Source: Alphaproteobacteria bacterium (GTDB lineage: Bacteria > Pseudomonadota > Alphaproteobacteria > Rhodospirillales > Casp-alpha2). From it: 64,000 nucleotides of DNA. Below the pieces are notes generated by a model that was not told the DNA's origin, did not search any database, and worked only from the letters and a program-made list of their open reading frames with translations. The position numbers and the translations under genes are program-made. Positions 54,006 through 63,299 of the stretch are shown here, one piece after another. Numbering within the stretch: position 1 is the stretch's first letter; each line of letters opens with the position of its first letter. Location: the NCBI GenBank assembly GCA_024279135.1, contig JAJRRU010000019.1, forward strand, positions 120,552 through 184,551. The letters are read 5' to 3'.

Positions 54006-54677
54006 ATGAGTTACGTTGATTTCCTTTCTGTTGTTCATAAAAGTACCACCCGCGATTATCTGGCACGGGTTAACGACCCTGATTTTCCCAAGGCCAAGGC
54101 CGCTGAATTGGCGAAAAGCTGGGGCTATGATTACTGGGACGGGGACCGCCGGATAAATTATGGCGGCTACCGTTATATGGAAGGCCGGTGGGAAAAGGTA
54201 GCAAGGGCCATGGCCGATCACTATGGCCTGAAGGCCGGTGATAGAATCCTTGATGTGGGGTGCGGCAAAGGATTTTTGATGTTTGATTTCACAAAAGTGG
54301 TGCCGGGCATCGAAATTTATGGGCTCGACGTTTCATCCTATGCCATAGAAAATTCAAAGCCGGAGATCACCGATCGCATCACCGAGGGAACGGCGGCTGA
54401 GTTACCCTATGATGATAACAGTTTCGACTTTGTATACTCTCTGAATACCTTACATAACCTGCATTGTTACGATCTCGACAGGGCTTTGCGCGAGATTGAG
54501 CGGGTCGGCAAGAGCCATAAATATATTTGTATGGAATCCTATCGAAATGAGCAGGAAAAAACCAACTTGCTCTATTGGCAAGTGACGTGTGAGGCTTTTA
54601 ATACACCGGAAGAATGGGCATGGTGGTTTAACAGCACCGGTTACACGGGCGACCATTCTTTTATCTATTTTGAATAA
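54006..54677 (+). CDS. SAM-dependent methyltransferase, class I
   Basis: A 223-residue methyltransferase. ILDVGCGKGFLMFDFT is the SAM-binding motif I, IYGLDVSSYAIENS motif II, and FDFVYSLNTLHNL motif III. The N-terminal part (DYWDGDRRINYGGYRYMEGRW) may bind the substrate. It probably methylates a sugar intermediate of the cluster. Confidence 0.87.
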   Translation: MSYVDFLSVVHKSTTRDYLARVNDPDFPKAKAAELAKSWGYDYWDGDRRINYGGYRYMEGRWEKVARAMADHYGLKAGDRILDVGCGKGFLMFDFTKVVPGIEIYGLDVSSYAIENSKPEITDRITEGTAAELPYDDNSFDFVYSLNTLHNLHCYDLDRALREIERVGKSHKYICMESYRNEQEKTNLLYWQVTCEAFNTPEEWAWWFNSTGYTGDHSFIYFE

Positions 54678-54687
54678 GGCACTGGCG

Positions 54688-55737
54688 ATGAGCGCACCGA
54701 AGACCTGTAAAGCGGCTATTTTGGTTGAACAGAATAAACCATTAGTCGTGGCCGAGATTGAGTTGCCAGATAAATTGGATGTTGGCCAGGTGCTGGTCCG
54801 TATTGAGTACAGTGGTATTTGCGGCTCGCAACTGGGTGAAATCGATGGAGCCAAGGGAGATGACCGGTTTTTGCCTCACTTGCTGGGCCATGAAGGTTCA
54901 GGAGAGGTGGTCGCCATCGGTTCGGGCGTGCGGCATGTGCAGGTTGCAGATAAAGTGGTCCTGCATTGGCGTAAAGGCTTGGGTATTGAAGCGGTTCCAC
55001 CACAATACCGTTGGAATGGATCGGTCCTCAATGCTGGATGGATCACGACGTTTAATGAATATGCGGTGGTCTCTGAAAACCGTCTGACAACAATCCCCGC
55101 CGATAGTGATCTGGACGTAGCCGCTCTGTTCGGGTGCGCTGTAACCACCGGTTTCGGCGTGGTGGTAAACAATGCCAAAGTAAAAATTGGCGACTCGGTG
55201 GTGGTATTCGGTGCCGGTGGTGTGGGGCTGAATATCGTACAGGCAGCCGCCATGTCTTCGGCCTGTCCGCTGATTGCGGTCGATCTTTATGACAACAGGC
55301 TGGAACTTGCAAAAAATCTTGGTGCGTCACACACCATCAATGCATCAAAGGAAAATACTGAAGAAAGAATCGCAGAAATTCTCGGCAATGAAAACCTTGA
55401 TGTCTTCATCGACAACACAGGCAACACAGATATTATTGAGACGGGTTATGGGATAACCGGACCACAAGGCCGGGTAATTCTGGTTGGCGTGCCGCGCAAA
55501 GGCCATGATATTTCAATTTATTCGCTGCCATTACATTTTGGCAAGACGATCACGGGGTCGCATGGTGGCGAGGCGGTCCCGCAAGACGACATTCCGCGTT
55601 ATCTGCGCCTGTTTAATCAGGATCGGTTGAAGCTGAAAGAATTGATTACGGAAATCTACGAACTGGCCGATATCAATACCGCGATCAAGAAGATGCGTGA
55701 TGGATCGATCAGTGGCCGATGCCTGATTAGGATGTGA
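54688..55737 (+). CDS. Zinc-dependent alcohol dehydrogenase (MDR family)
   Basis: A 349-residue medium-chain dehydrogenase. SGICGSQLGEIDGAKG contains the catalytic-zinc Cys region, LLGHEGSGEVVAIGSG the His-Glu, and VVFGAGGVGLNIVQAAAM the NAD-binding motif. The structural-zinc Cys cluster is missing. ATG 54688 with AAGG upstream fits the family N-terminus (CKAAILVEQNKPL). Similar proteins oxidise or reduce sugars and polyols. Last gene of the plus-strand run starting at 48452. Confidence 0.9.
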   Translation: MSAPKTCKAAILVEQNKPLVVAEIELPDKLDVGQVLVRIEYSGICGSQLGEIDGAKGDDRFLPHLLGHEGSGEVVAIGSGVRHVQVADKVVLHWRKGLGIEAVPPQYRWNGSVLNAGWITTFNEYAVVSENRLTTIPADSDLDVAALFGCAVTTGFGVVVNNAKVKIGDSVVVFGAGGVGLNIVQAAAMSSACPLIAVDLYDNRLELAKNLGASHTINASKENTEERIAEILGNENLDVFIDNTGNTDIIETGYGITGPQGRVILVGVPRKGHDISIYSLPLHFGKTITGSHGGEAVPQDDIPRYLRLFNQDRLKLKELITEIYELADINTAIKKMRDGSISGRCLIRM

Positions 55738-55760
55738 GGGTTATCCAGATTTATCTGAGA

Positions 55761-57257
55761 TTAATCGTTCAAAAGAAGGCTTGGTTTGGCGTTTGATACA
55801 AGATTTGCATCAAAGGTCAGTAAATCACGAGTTTTTTTCCTGACTATTCTCATTTCTTCCTGACTCAAGTTCCAGATCTTGGCTACTTTTTCTCGTCTTT
55901 CAGGTGTTGAGAAATTGATTCGATCCCATTCATAGGCCCTTAGTATACTGATGTCTTTTGAGGTCCATTCATCGGAGCTGATTTGTCCATATCGCCAGTC
56001 TACGGATATATCATTCTCATCTTTATCGAGAACGCCCAGGCGAACGGCAGCATCCCACATAATTGTTCCTTTAAGGGGTACAGCAACGAAAATTTTGACG
56101 TAGTCTGCTCCGCAATGTTCTGCAAATCTGATGGTTTCCTGGATTTCATCCCAGGTTTCTCCGGGGAATCCGACAATAAAGTTAGCAAGAACGTCAATGC
56201 CACGATCTGTAATCATTTTTATCTTCGGGGGCAGCAGTTCAAGTTTTATTGGTTTCATAACAATTTCAGTCAAGACGCGTTGGCATCCGGACTCAATGGC
56301 AATGTTGATGCATTTACAACCGGCTTCTAGCATTAAATCCAGCATGTCTTCTGTAATTGTAAAGACGGCAAAAGCTTGAATAATAAATTCGATATTTAGC
56401 TCTTTCTCTATCATCAGCGTTAGCAACTTCATATAGAACTTACGCTGAAACGAGATGTTATCATCTTCGAATATAATGGATTTTATGCCGTATGTTTCTT
56501 TAAGGTGCAGGAATTCCGCAACAATATCTTCGGGTTCGCGAGTCCTGACCTTTCGACCGCTTATGAATTCCACCTGACAGAAAGAACACCCGACAGGGCA
56601 TCCCCTTGTAACCAGCGTTCGTAGTGCGGGGTATTGTGGGGCTCGCAACGGTCCATTGCGGGCACCTGTATTAAGATAGTCCTCAAATTTAACAAAACTG
56701 TAATCAGGCCATGGCAGAGATGATAGGTCATGAACGAAGCATTGTGGTTGGATAACAAGCTCACCGCCTTTGCGAAAGACAAGTCCCTCTGTGGGGAAGG
56801 GACATGCATTGTCATTCAGGTATCGAATTAGTTTCTGAAGGGTAAACTCGCCTTCGCCTCTGACGGCATAATCGATGTTCGGGTTTTCAATAACCCTTTT
56901 GTATTCGATTGTTACATGAACACCACCGGCTATTACAATTGTACTTTGCTGAACGGTCTTAATGATATCAGCCGTCACATTCAGCGTGTTTTCATATTCG
57001 GATGTTAATAGAGAGATGCCCACATAATCGGGTTTAATTTCTTGTATTTTAGATCTGAATTCATCTTCGCTTAAATCATAAAATTGTGCGTCGATAATTG
57101 TAATATCCACATCATCTTTAAGTAACGCTGCAAACAGACACAAAATGGAGGGGCTCAGATTCCATGTTGTCGTAATATCGGTTTTTTCCCACTTCTGATT
57201 AGGGTAGACCAATACGAGTTTGTTGCGTGATGTTTTCATGAATATTTCCAGTTTCAT
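55761..57257 (-). CDS. B12-binding-domain radical SAM protein
   Basis: A 498-residue enzyme. Residues about 10-150 are a Rossmann-type cobalamin-binding domain (LSPSILCLFAALLKDDVDITII, IVIAGGVHVTIEYKRVI). The radical SAM domain has RGCPVGCSFCQVEFISGRKVR with the CxxxCxxC cluster site and IIFEDDNISFQRKFYMKLL. The family includes methyltransferases acting on unactivated carbons, rearrangement and ring-contraction enzymes; the reaction here is unknown. ATG 57239, preceded by GGAA, is an alternative start. Confidence 0.88.
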   Translation of the reverse strand: MKLEIFMKTSRNKLVLVYPNQKWEKTDITTTWNLSPSILCLFAALLKDDVDITIIDAQFYDLSEDEFRSKIQEIKPDYVGISLLTSEYENTLNVTADIIKTVQQSTIVIAGGVHVTIEYKRVIENPNIDYAVRGEGEFTLQKLIRYLNDNACPFPTEGLVFRKGGELVIQPQCFVHDLSSLPWPDYSFVKFEDYLNTGARNGPLRAPQYPALRTLVTRGCPVGCSFCQVEFISGRKVRTREPEDIVAEFLHLKETYGIKSIIFEDDNISFQRKFYMKLLTLMIEKELNIEFIIQAFAVFTITEDMLDLMLEAGCKCINIAIESGCQRVLTEIVMKPIKLELLPPKIKMITDRGIDVLANFIVGFPGETWDEIQETIRFAEHCGADYVKIFVAVPLKGTIMWDAAVRLGVLDKDENDISVDWRYGQISSDEWTSKDISILRAYEWDRINFSTPERREKVAKIWNLSQEEMRIVRKKTRDLLTFDANLVSNAKPSLLLND

Positions 57258-57371
57258 GGCAGGTTATATCGAGGAAGCACATTTACAGCGAATTAAATTA
57301 TACTTTCCTTTGGCAGATGGTGTTCCGCTCGTTGTATGACTTAAATGATCTTCTATCTATATAGTTGGTCG

Positions 57372-58298
57372 TTAGTCTTCATCCCATACGTTACAGTTCT
57401 CGCAATGGCTGATCTTGTCCTTCTGGCCTTGTAGATGAAAATTTCTGCGCTGGTTCATAATTTCAGATTGCCATAGTTCCTGAATAGTATTGTTCTCAAG
57501 GTTTCCTGTTGGATAATGATTATTGAAATCCACATTGCACATAGGTACATCACCGTTTGCAAATATTACAAACAAGGACCACAGTGCCACACAGGGTAAT
57601 TCAGCGCCAATTCGTTCGGCTATGGGCTTGAATCGTTCAAGTTGGTTCCCCCAATTATGAAGATTGCGGAAATGTACCCGGTCATGAGGCGCAACCTTAT
57701 CGGACCAGAACGCTTCGTATGCGGGCCATTCCTGATGGTTGCTCTCTTGTTTTATCATACGGATAACTATTTGTGCATTCGGCCTCAACTGGTTTCGAAG
57801 CTCGATGAATTGAAGTGCATTCTCCATAACTTCATCAAAGTCTAGCCGTACCCGGATGGCCTCATAAACATCCTTTTGCAGGCTGTCGATGGATAGGATT
57901 ATATGATCGATGCCGCCTTCTAACAGGCGACGTGATCGCTCTTCATTAAGTAAAGACACATTAGTGGCTATTGAAACTGTGGGGACGCCTGCCTCTTTTA
58001 ATCGTGCAATCCGGCCCGGCAACTTATTATCGAGTAGGGGCTCTCCATCACGATAGAGACTCACGCGTTGTAATTTTTCCGCATGTTCAGAGATTTCTTC
58101 AACAATTTTGAAGAAAAGGTTATCTTTCATGGTGGGGGATTTGCGATGCCATTCGTCAATAGTACACATGGGACACCGGGCATTGCAGGAGTTGACGGTT
58201 TCGATTTCAAAATATCGCGGGAATTCCATCAATGCCGCAAAGGGTTCATTCATGCTGATGCGGCGCCTCAGATATTCTGAATGATTGTGTTCTATCAT
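57372..58298 (-). CDS. Radical SAM/SPASM-domain protein
   Basis: A 308-residue enzyme. The cluster site is NSCNARCPMCTIDEW (CxxxCxxC). YRDGEPLLDNKLPGRI and the SPASM-like C-terminal region (GDVPMCNVDFN, SHCENCNVW) hold additional Cys for a second iron-sulfur cluster. Similar enzymes act as sugar dehydrogenases/epimerases or modify peptides. Start ATG 58298 is used; an ATG at 58253 follows TGAGG. Confidence 0.87.
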   Translation of the reverse strand: MIEHNHSEYLRRRISMNEPFAALMEFPRYFEIETVNSCNARCPMCTIDEWHRKSPTMKDNLFFKIVEEISEHAEKLQRVSLYRDGEPLLDNKLPGRIARLKEAGVPTVSIATNVSLLNEERSRRLLEGGIDHIILSIDSLQKDVYEAIRVRLDFDEVMENALQFIELRNQLRPNAQIVIRMIKQESNHQEWPAYEAFWSDKVAPHDRVHFRNLHNWGNQLERFKPIAERIGAELPCVALWSLFVIFANGDVPMCNVDFNNHYPTGNLENNTIQELWQSEIMNQRRNFHLQGQKDKISHCENCNVWDED

Positions 58299-58302
58299 AT
58301 GA

Positions 58303-59241
58303 CTAATTGTACTCTGTCATAGGTAAGGTGGGGTGGTTATCATTCTTATACGGGGTATCGAGCATTTTGAGTAACAATTCACTTAAAGTATGAAATACCA
58401 TACCTGTATCTTTTTGAATCTTAGTAGAATTCATGGAGACATTCAACGGTCTGCGTTCTGCCAAACCAAAGTCATTGATGCCCAGTTCCACCACATTTGG
58501 TTTTAATTTAAGACCTGGTCCCATGATATCTGTCAGTTTGTTTAACAAGGCCGACCGGTTCAGGGATTCAGTGCCACATAGATGATAAAGTCCGTTTAAA
58601 TCGGAAGAAACAAGTCGGGAGAACCCTTCAACCAAGTCGCCGATCCATACCGGTGTGATAATTTGATCATCAGCGACCCGAATTTGTTGTCCACGACAAA
58701 GTTGATCATGCCATTGCGAAAACAGTGTTCCGTCTCCCGGTTTTAAGCCAAAGACTTTTGATAATCGTACGATACAATATTCACGACAATGCTCCTGAAT
58801 AAATTTTTCTACTTCATACTTTTGCTGACCATAGGTAACGATGGGTTCCGGCTTGTCTGTCTCGTTGTAATTGCCACTTGTACCGTCAAAGACATTATCA
58901 GTAGATACAAATACCGGTTTGATACCTAAATGGACCAGATCTGTGACAAGTTCAATAATTCCTTCTACATTGATTGCCCGGCTTCGTTTGCGATCATTGG
59001 CGCATGTGTCTATGTGTGTTTCGCCTATCAGAATGATACCGTGAGATACGTTGTCACCGTTGCCGACTATCTCTGCAATCCTGGAACTGGGGAAAGTAAA
59101 TTGCACGGCGTTTGGCAGGGGGGTACTGTTATAGGTTCCAATAGCCTTTATACCAAAATGCCTATACAGGTGTTTTCCGACATAACCTGATGCGCCCAGT
59201 ATAAGAATTTTTTTAGAATTTTGATGCATATTCAATGCCAT
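58303..59241 (-). CDS. RmlD-like sugar-nucleotide reductase
   Basis: A 312-residue extended SDR of the dTDP-4-dehydrorhamnose reductase type. ILILGASGYVGKHLYRHFG binds NAD(P)H, FVSTDNVFDGTSGNY and the catalytic YGQQKYEVEKFI follow, then VWIGDLVEGFSRLV. It would reduce a keto group of an activated deoxy sugar. ATG 59229 (MHQNSKK) is an alternative start. Four bases separate it from the radical SAM gene downstream, so these are cotranscribed. Confidence 0.87.
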   Translation of the reverse strand: MALNMHQNSKKILILGASGYVGKHLYRHFGIKAIGTYNSTPLPNAVQFTFPSSRIAEIVGNGDNVSHGIILIGETHIDTCANDRKRSRAINVEGIIELVTDLVHLGIKPVFVSTDNVFDGTSGNYNETDKPEPIVTYGQQKYEVEKFIQEHCREYCIVRLSKVFGLKPGDGTLFSQWHDQLCRGQQIRVADDQIITPVWIGDLVEGFSRLVSSDLNGLYHLCGTESLNRSALLNKLTDIMGPGLKLKPNVVELGINDFGLAERRPLNVSMNSTKIQKDTGMVFHTLSELLLKMLDTPYKNDNHPTLPMTEYN

Positions 59242-59479
59242 CCAATATATTTGTGCGCATTATTACAAGTATTCACCATGAGATATTTTTCAACCAATTT
59301 AGCCAAGATTATACTTTTGTGCGGTTAATTATTACGTAATAGTGGTAGACCCTGAGTGTCTAAGAAACCGGGGGCTATTCAATCCATTCTATGTTACTGG
59401 ATTAGATTAAGGGAAATAAATAGAATGATTTGGGGTTGTCTGAAGGCAAACACTGGGACAGTTACAAGGGCATTGAACC

Positions 59480-60814
59480 ATGAGTAACATTACTCAGTCG
59501 TCGACTGGAGAACTTGAAGATTTGGCTGCTCCAGAGGCTACTCTGTACGCTTTTTATGATCTTTCAATCTCTGCCCCCAAATATGATTACCTTACTTTCC
59601 TTCTAATTGCCGATATGCACCGTCGTCGTTACGGGTTCAAGCACATCTATTTCGTTTTTGTACCGGGGTTTGTTTCCGGGTTCCGTGGTGCTCACTTGCC
59701 CCCCAATGATCCAGAGACGTTGATGGCAATGATGCGCAATATTGTATTGCCGAGTTGTTGGCTTCTTTCTGCTTGCTCCGGCGTTAGTTATGTTTCAGAG
59801 CGTGGGCATGCCCAGTCTTTTCTGGATCAGGCAGGTGAGAATGTATTTCCACGTGGATATACTATCGAGCAACCATTAACGGACTACTTGCCAAGCGGAA
59901 TAAATGCCGCTTTGGTGCGGGGAGAAAAACTTTGCCCCCTTGAACCATCAGCAGAATATGTGGCTCAGGCCATCGCTTTTCGTGAATTGATAGCGGGCGA
60001 TAGAAAGTTACTTACGATCACCCTTCGAGAATGCGAGTATCATCCTAATCGCAACAGTCGACTCGAAGAATGGAAGATATTTATAGAGCAAATTGACACA
60101 GCAGAATATTGTGTTGTGGTGGTGCGCGATACGGCGACGGCTCATGCAGATCCTATATTTAATGGAGTACCAGAATCTCCATTAGCATCAATATGCCTGG
60201 GGTTCCGTGCTGCCCTGTACACCCAGTCCTATCTGACCCTCCATGTCAGCAACGGAACTTCATGCGTTGCCAATTATTCTTATGCCCCTTCCATTACCTT
60301 TGGTGTTTATGATGATGATTACCTTCATGGCATGCTAAAATTTACTAAGATCAACCTGGGACAGAGTTTTGGCGATAGTTGGTATGGTTTCCCCGTATGC
60401 CAAAAACTTGTCTGGGAAAAAGAAACCGCTAAACTAATCAAATTAGAATTTGATTTAATGGTGACCCTTTTGGAAAAAACTTATGAGGAGCGCTATGCTC
60501 CCCGTGATTTCGGCTCACTTTTGCAGCTCATGGATACATGCAACAGCGTCGTTGAATACACGGCGCATAATATGCAGTTTAAACACCTGATTGAAGATCG
60601 TGATGTCTTGCTGAGCGTATTAAAATTGACGGAAGAGAAACACTCACTGGCCTGGAATCTGCTGGGTGTCTGGTATGCTGGTAATGGCGAGGCCGAGCTT
60701 GCCGTTGATGCATTTGGCAAAGCTATCGAATGTGATCCCGATTTTCAGATGGCCCATTCTAATCATGCTGCTATTCTTGAGCAACTGGAAAATAATAGGG
60801 ATGTTTTAAACTGA
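59480..60814 (+). CDS. Protein of unknown function with C-terminal TPR
   Basis: A 444-residue protein whose N-terminal about 350 residues I do not recognise; features are YDYLTFLLIADMHRRRYGF, GVPESPLASICLGFRAAL and a Trp/Tyr-rich segment SFGDSWYGFPVCQKLVW. The last 70 residues carry a tetratricopeptide repeat (AWNLLGVWYAGNGEAELAVD with FGKAIECDPDFQMAHSNHA). The overall pattern suggests a glycosyltransferase-like or glycan-associated protein by context only. AAGGG precedes the ATG. Confidence 0.7.
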   Translation: MSNITQSSTGELEDLAAPEATLYAFYDLSISAPKYDYLTFLLIADMHRRRYGFKHIYFVFVPGFVSGFRGAHLPPNDPETLMAMMRNIVLPSCWLLSACSGVSYVSERGHAQSFLDQAGENVFPRGYTIEQPLTDYLPSGINAALVRGEKLCPLEPSAEYVAQAIAFRELIAGDRKLLTITLRECEYHPNRNSRLEEWKIFIEQIDTAEYCVVVVRDTATAHADPIFNGVPESPLASICLGFRAALYTQSYLTLHVSNGTSCVANYSYAPSITFGVYDDDYLHGMLKFTKINLGQSFGDSWYGFPVCQKLVWEKETAKLIKLEFDLMVTLLEKTYEERYAPRDFGSLLQLMDTCNSVVEYTAHNMQFKHLIEDRDVLLSVLKLTEEKHSLAWNLLGVWYAGNGEAELAVDAFGKAIECDPDFQMAHSNHAAILEQLENNRDVLN

Positions 60815-60978
60815 AACGGGATGTGTCCAGAATAGAGACCCTTCCACCTCAAAAGTGAGCCAGAAAATTTCGACCATAAACCGAGGTCCAGTTATATGCC
60901 CTAATAGGGGCATCATTCTAATGCCATCTACAACGATAATGAATAACTGGTACAATATACTTGAAAAAGGGATAGTTA

Positions 60979-61689
60979 ATGGAAAAATTACTCATGTCAT
61001 CGAGAAATTTTAGTGATCTGGTGTGGAGACAGATATACGAATCCTCAACATACAAGCTGTTAGAGAAGAAAGATCCATTTTTCAAGATTATGTCGGCGTT
61101 AGACAATTTACGGGTATCGGCTGATTATAATACGGGCTCGATTCCATCGGCATCGGCGTGGGGTCTATATGCGACAACCTGCCTATTCAAACCATGCAAC
61201 ATTATTGAAATCGGGACGTTTATTGGACGCAGTTCGATAGCCATGGCTCTTGGTATGGCTGATAGCGGTATTAAGGAAGGTGAAGTTCATACCTGTGATT
61301 TTAGTAACGATATCAAGCTGCCCTCCATTGAAAATGCCTCTATTATTCAATACCCCATGCAATCTTCAACAATGATGCTGGAGAAGATTGTTGCGGCTAA
61401 CCCGGACGGTAAAAAATTTGACATGGTTCATTTTGATGGTCGCCTCCAAAAATCAGACTACGATTTATTGAACGGCCTCAGATCGCCGGATATGATATTC
61501 GCGCTCGATGATTTTGAAGGGATGGAAAAAGGTGTAATTAATTACATCAACATGAAAAAAACCAAATTGTTAGATTCTTATCAATTGGTTTTACCGCCGA
61601 GTCCTTTGCTTTTGAGAGACTTTGACTTTCATGACTCGTCGTCGACAGCACTTTTAGTACCAAATTCATCATTCCTATTACCTGGATAA
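60979..61689 (+). CDS. Class I SAM-dependent methyltransferase 2
   Basis: A 236-residue protein. IIEIGTFIGRSSIAMALGMA is the SAM-binding motif; FDMVHFDGRLQKSDYDLL is the acidic segment typical of CmcI/TylF-like O-methyltransferases, and FALDDFEGMEKG follows. AAGGGA precedes the ATG. Probably modifies a glycan. The 164 bases before it contain no gene. Confidence 0.8.
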   Translation: MEKLLMSSRNFSDLVWRQIYESSTYKLLEKKDPFFKIMSALDNLRVSADYNTGSIPSASAWGLYATTCLFKPCNIIEIGTFIGRSSIAMALGMADSGIKEGEVHTCDFSNDIKLPSIENASIIQYPMQSSTMMLEKIVAANPDGKKFDMVHFDGRLQKSDYDLLNGLRSPDMIFALDDFEGMEKGVINYINMKKTKLLDSYQLVLPPSPLLLRDFDFHDSSSTALLVPNSSFLLPG

Positions 61690-61783
61690 AGTTTCAATAG
61701 TCCCTCTCGATCCGCTAAGCGGTCATTAGACTCCGGAAATTGTGAGATGCAGGCGGTCCATCGTCATGCATAATCACTGTCTT

Positions 61784-63187
61784 CTAGGCGGCAGTTTTAG
61801 AATGGTTTAATAAATTGGAAGGATGAACCGTTCTTTCAGGTGGAAAATGCACCATTACAGTCGTCCCTTGAGCAATGGCGCTTACAATCTCAAGTGAGCC
61901 ATCATGTAGTCTCACAAGATTTTGGCAAATATACAGTCCTAATCCATTGCCTTTATGGTTTTTGGAATGGGCACTATGAGCTTGCTCGAAAGGCAATAAT
62001 GCTTTGGTTATTTCACCTTTGGACATACCTTCACCCGTATCGGAGATTAAGATACTCAGAGAATCATTCGTATTTAGCCTGGCTGTGATTGAAACCTCAC
62101 CCTCACTTGGTGTGAATTTAACGGCATTGGTTATCAGATTGTTGAGAATTTGCATCATCGCCTTCTTATCCCCACGGAGCTTCGGCAATTGAGTGTCGAA
62201 ATTTGAGGTAAGTTGGATATTATCGGCATCAGCCATCACGGATACCATATTTATAGATGCCTTGGTAAGAGACGCTATGCAGAGATATTCTTCAGAAAGT
62301 CGGTAATTCCCCGTTTCAATCTTTGAAATCTCAAGGATATCATCGATAAGGGTTATCAGAAGATTGCCACAGTTGGAGATATCGTTAGCATAATCCTTAT
62401 AATTAGAGTTTCCAAGTGGGCCGAATAATTGGGTTTTCATGATATCTGAAAAACCTATGATCGCGTTCAGGGGAGTGCGAAGATCATGGCTCATGGAAGC
62501 GAGGAACTGAGTCTTGGTATTATTTAATTGTTCAGCCTCTTCTCGCGCAATCTCCGCTTTCTGTTTTGCCTCACAGAATTTTCTGAAAAGAATATATAGT
62601 GCAATCAGAAGAGATAATAAGAAAATATAGGAAAACTCTACAAGGTAGTTGATATTGTCATGGTCATTCAGGAATAAATCATTGTTGGCTTTTAATAATT
62701 TGGAGGTTTCCTCAACGATCAGCACCCCTTCTTTTCGAATGAGAGAGGTAGCCCTATGAAATTCACGTAAATCACTTTCATAATTCTTTTCATTTCCAGA
62801 AGTGATGTTATCTAAAATACTGGAACCAAAGGCATACATGATCGTAGCATTACGTTGGATGATCGGTATATGCATGCGTTGTTCTTCGCTTGAGAAAAGC
62901 GGGGCAATGTTCCGGGATAATTCGATCATAGAATTATATCTGTCAAAAAACTTGCCCTTATCAGCATCATCCCGGATCGTGTAGTACATGAAAAGGTGGC
63001 CTTCTGCGCGTTTTGCATAACTACTTATAGCATTGGCCAACTTAATGATTTCCAGGTGACTCTCAGTTTTTTCTAACGCTTTTTGCGTTATATTAGATTG
63101 TGAATAGAACAATAATATTGGAACCACTAGAAGCAATGTAATAAACACGGCAAACCATTTTGGTTTTAGTGACTGTAGTCGACACAT
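61784..63187 (-). CDS. Membrane sensor histidine kinase 2
   Basis: A 467-residue kinase. The helix AVFITLLLVVPILLFY near the N-terminus and FSYIFLLSLLIALYILF (about 175-195) enclose a mostly helical sensor domain. HisKA: FLASMSHDLRTPLNAIIGFSDIM; HATPase: LNNLITNAVKFTPSEG, ISDTGEGMSKGEI and KGNGLGLYICQNLV. It has the same build as the kinase at 24836-26323. It lies 112 bases downstream of the chemoreceptor gene on the same strand. Confidence 0.9.
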   Translation of the reverse strand: MCRLQSLKPKWFAVFITLLLVVPILLFYSQSNITQKALEKTESHLEIIKLANAISSYAKRAEGHLFMYYTIRDDADKGKFFDRYNSMIELSRNIAPLFSSEEQRMHIPIIQRNATIMYAFGSSILDNITSGNEKNYESDLREFHRATSLIRKEGVLIVEETSKLLKANNDLFLNDHDNINYLVEFSYIFLLSLLIALYILFRKFCEAKQKAEIAREEAEQLNNTKTQFLASMSHDLRTPLNAIIGFSDIMKTQLFGPLGNSNYKDYANDISNCGNLLITLIDDILEISKIETGNYRLSEEYLCIASLTKASINMVSVMADADNIQLTSNFDTQLPKLRGDKKAMMQILNNLITNAVKFTPSEGEVSITARLNTNDSLSILISDTGEGMSKGEITKALLPFEQAHSAHSKNHKGNGLGLYICQNLVRLHDGSLEIVSAIAQGTTVMVHFPPERTVHPSNLLNHSKTAA

Positions 63188-63240
63188 TAGAATTTTCCTA
63201 AACTGTCATCTTCAGACTTTTAAATATCTTGGCAACAACG

Positions 63241-63272
63241 AAACCCACAGCCGCCATTTTAGCTGTAGGTTT
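63241..63272 (-). terminator. Stem-loop after the chemoreceptor gene
   Basis: AAACCTACAGC and GCTGTGGGTTT (minus strand) form an 11-base stem with one G-U pair, 28 bases after the chemoreceptor stop codon. No U-tract follows, so it may only be a weak terminator or an mRNA-stabilising stem. Confidence 0.35.
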
Positions 63273-63299
63273 CTACAAAGCAATCAGGAAAGTTGATGC

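Noticed and set aside
60815..60978. Insertion-sequence end or terminator before the second methyltransferase
   Set aside because: A short GCCCTAATAGGGGC stretch and some repeat-like sequence are seen, but no terminal inverted repeats, target duplication or U-tract.
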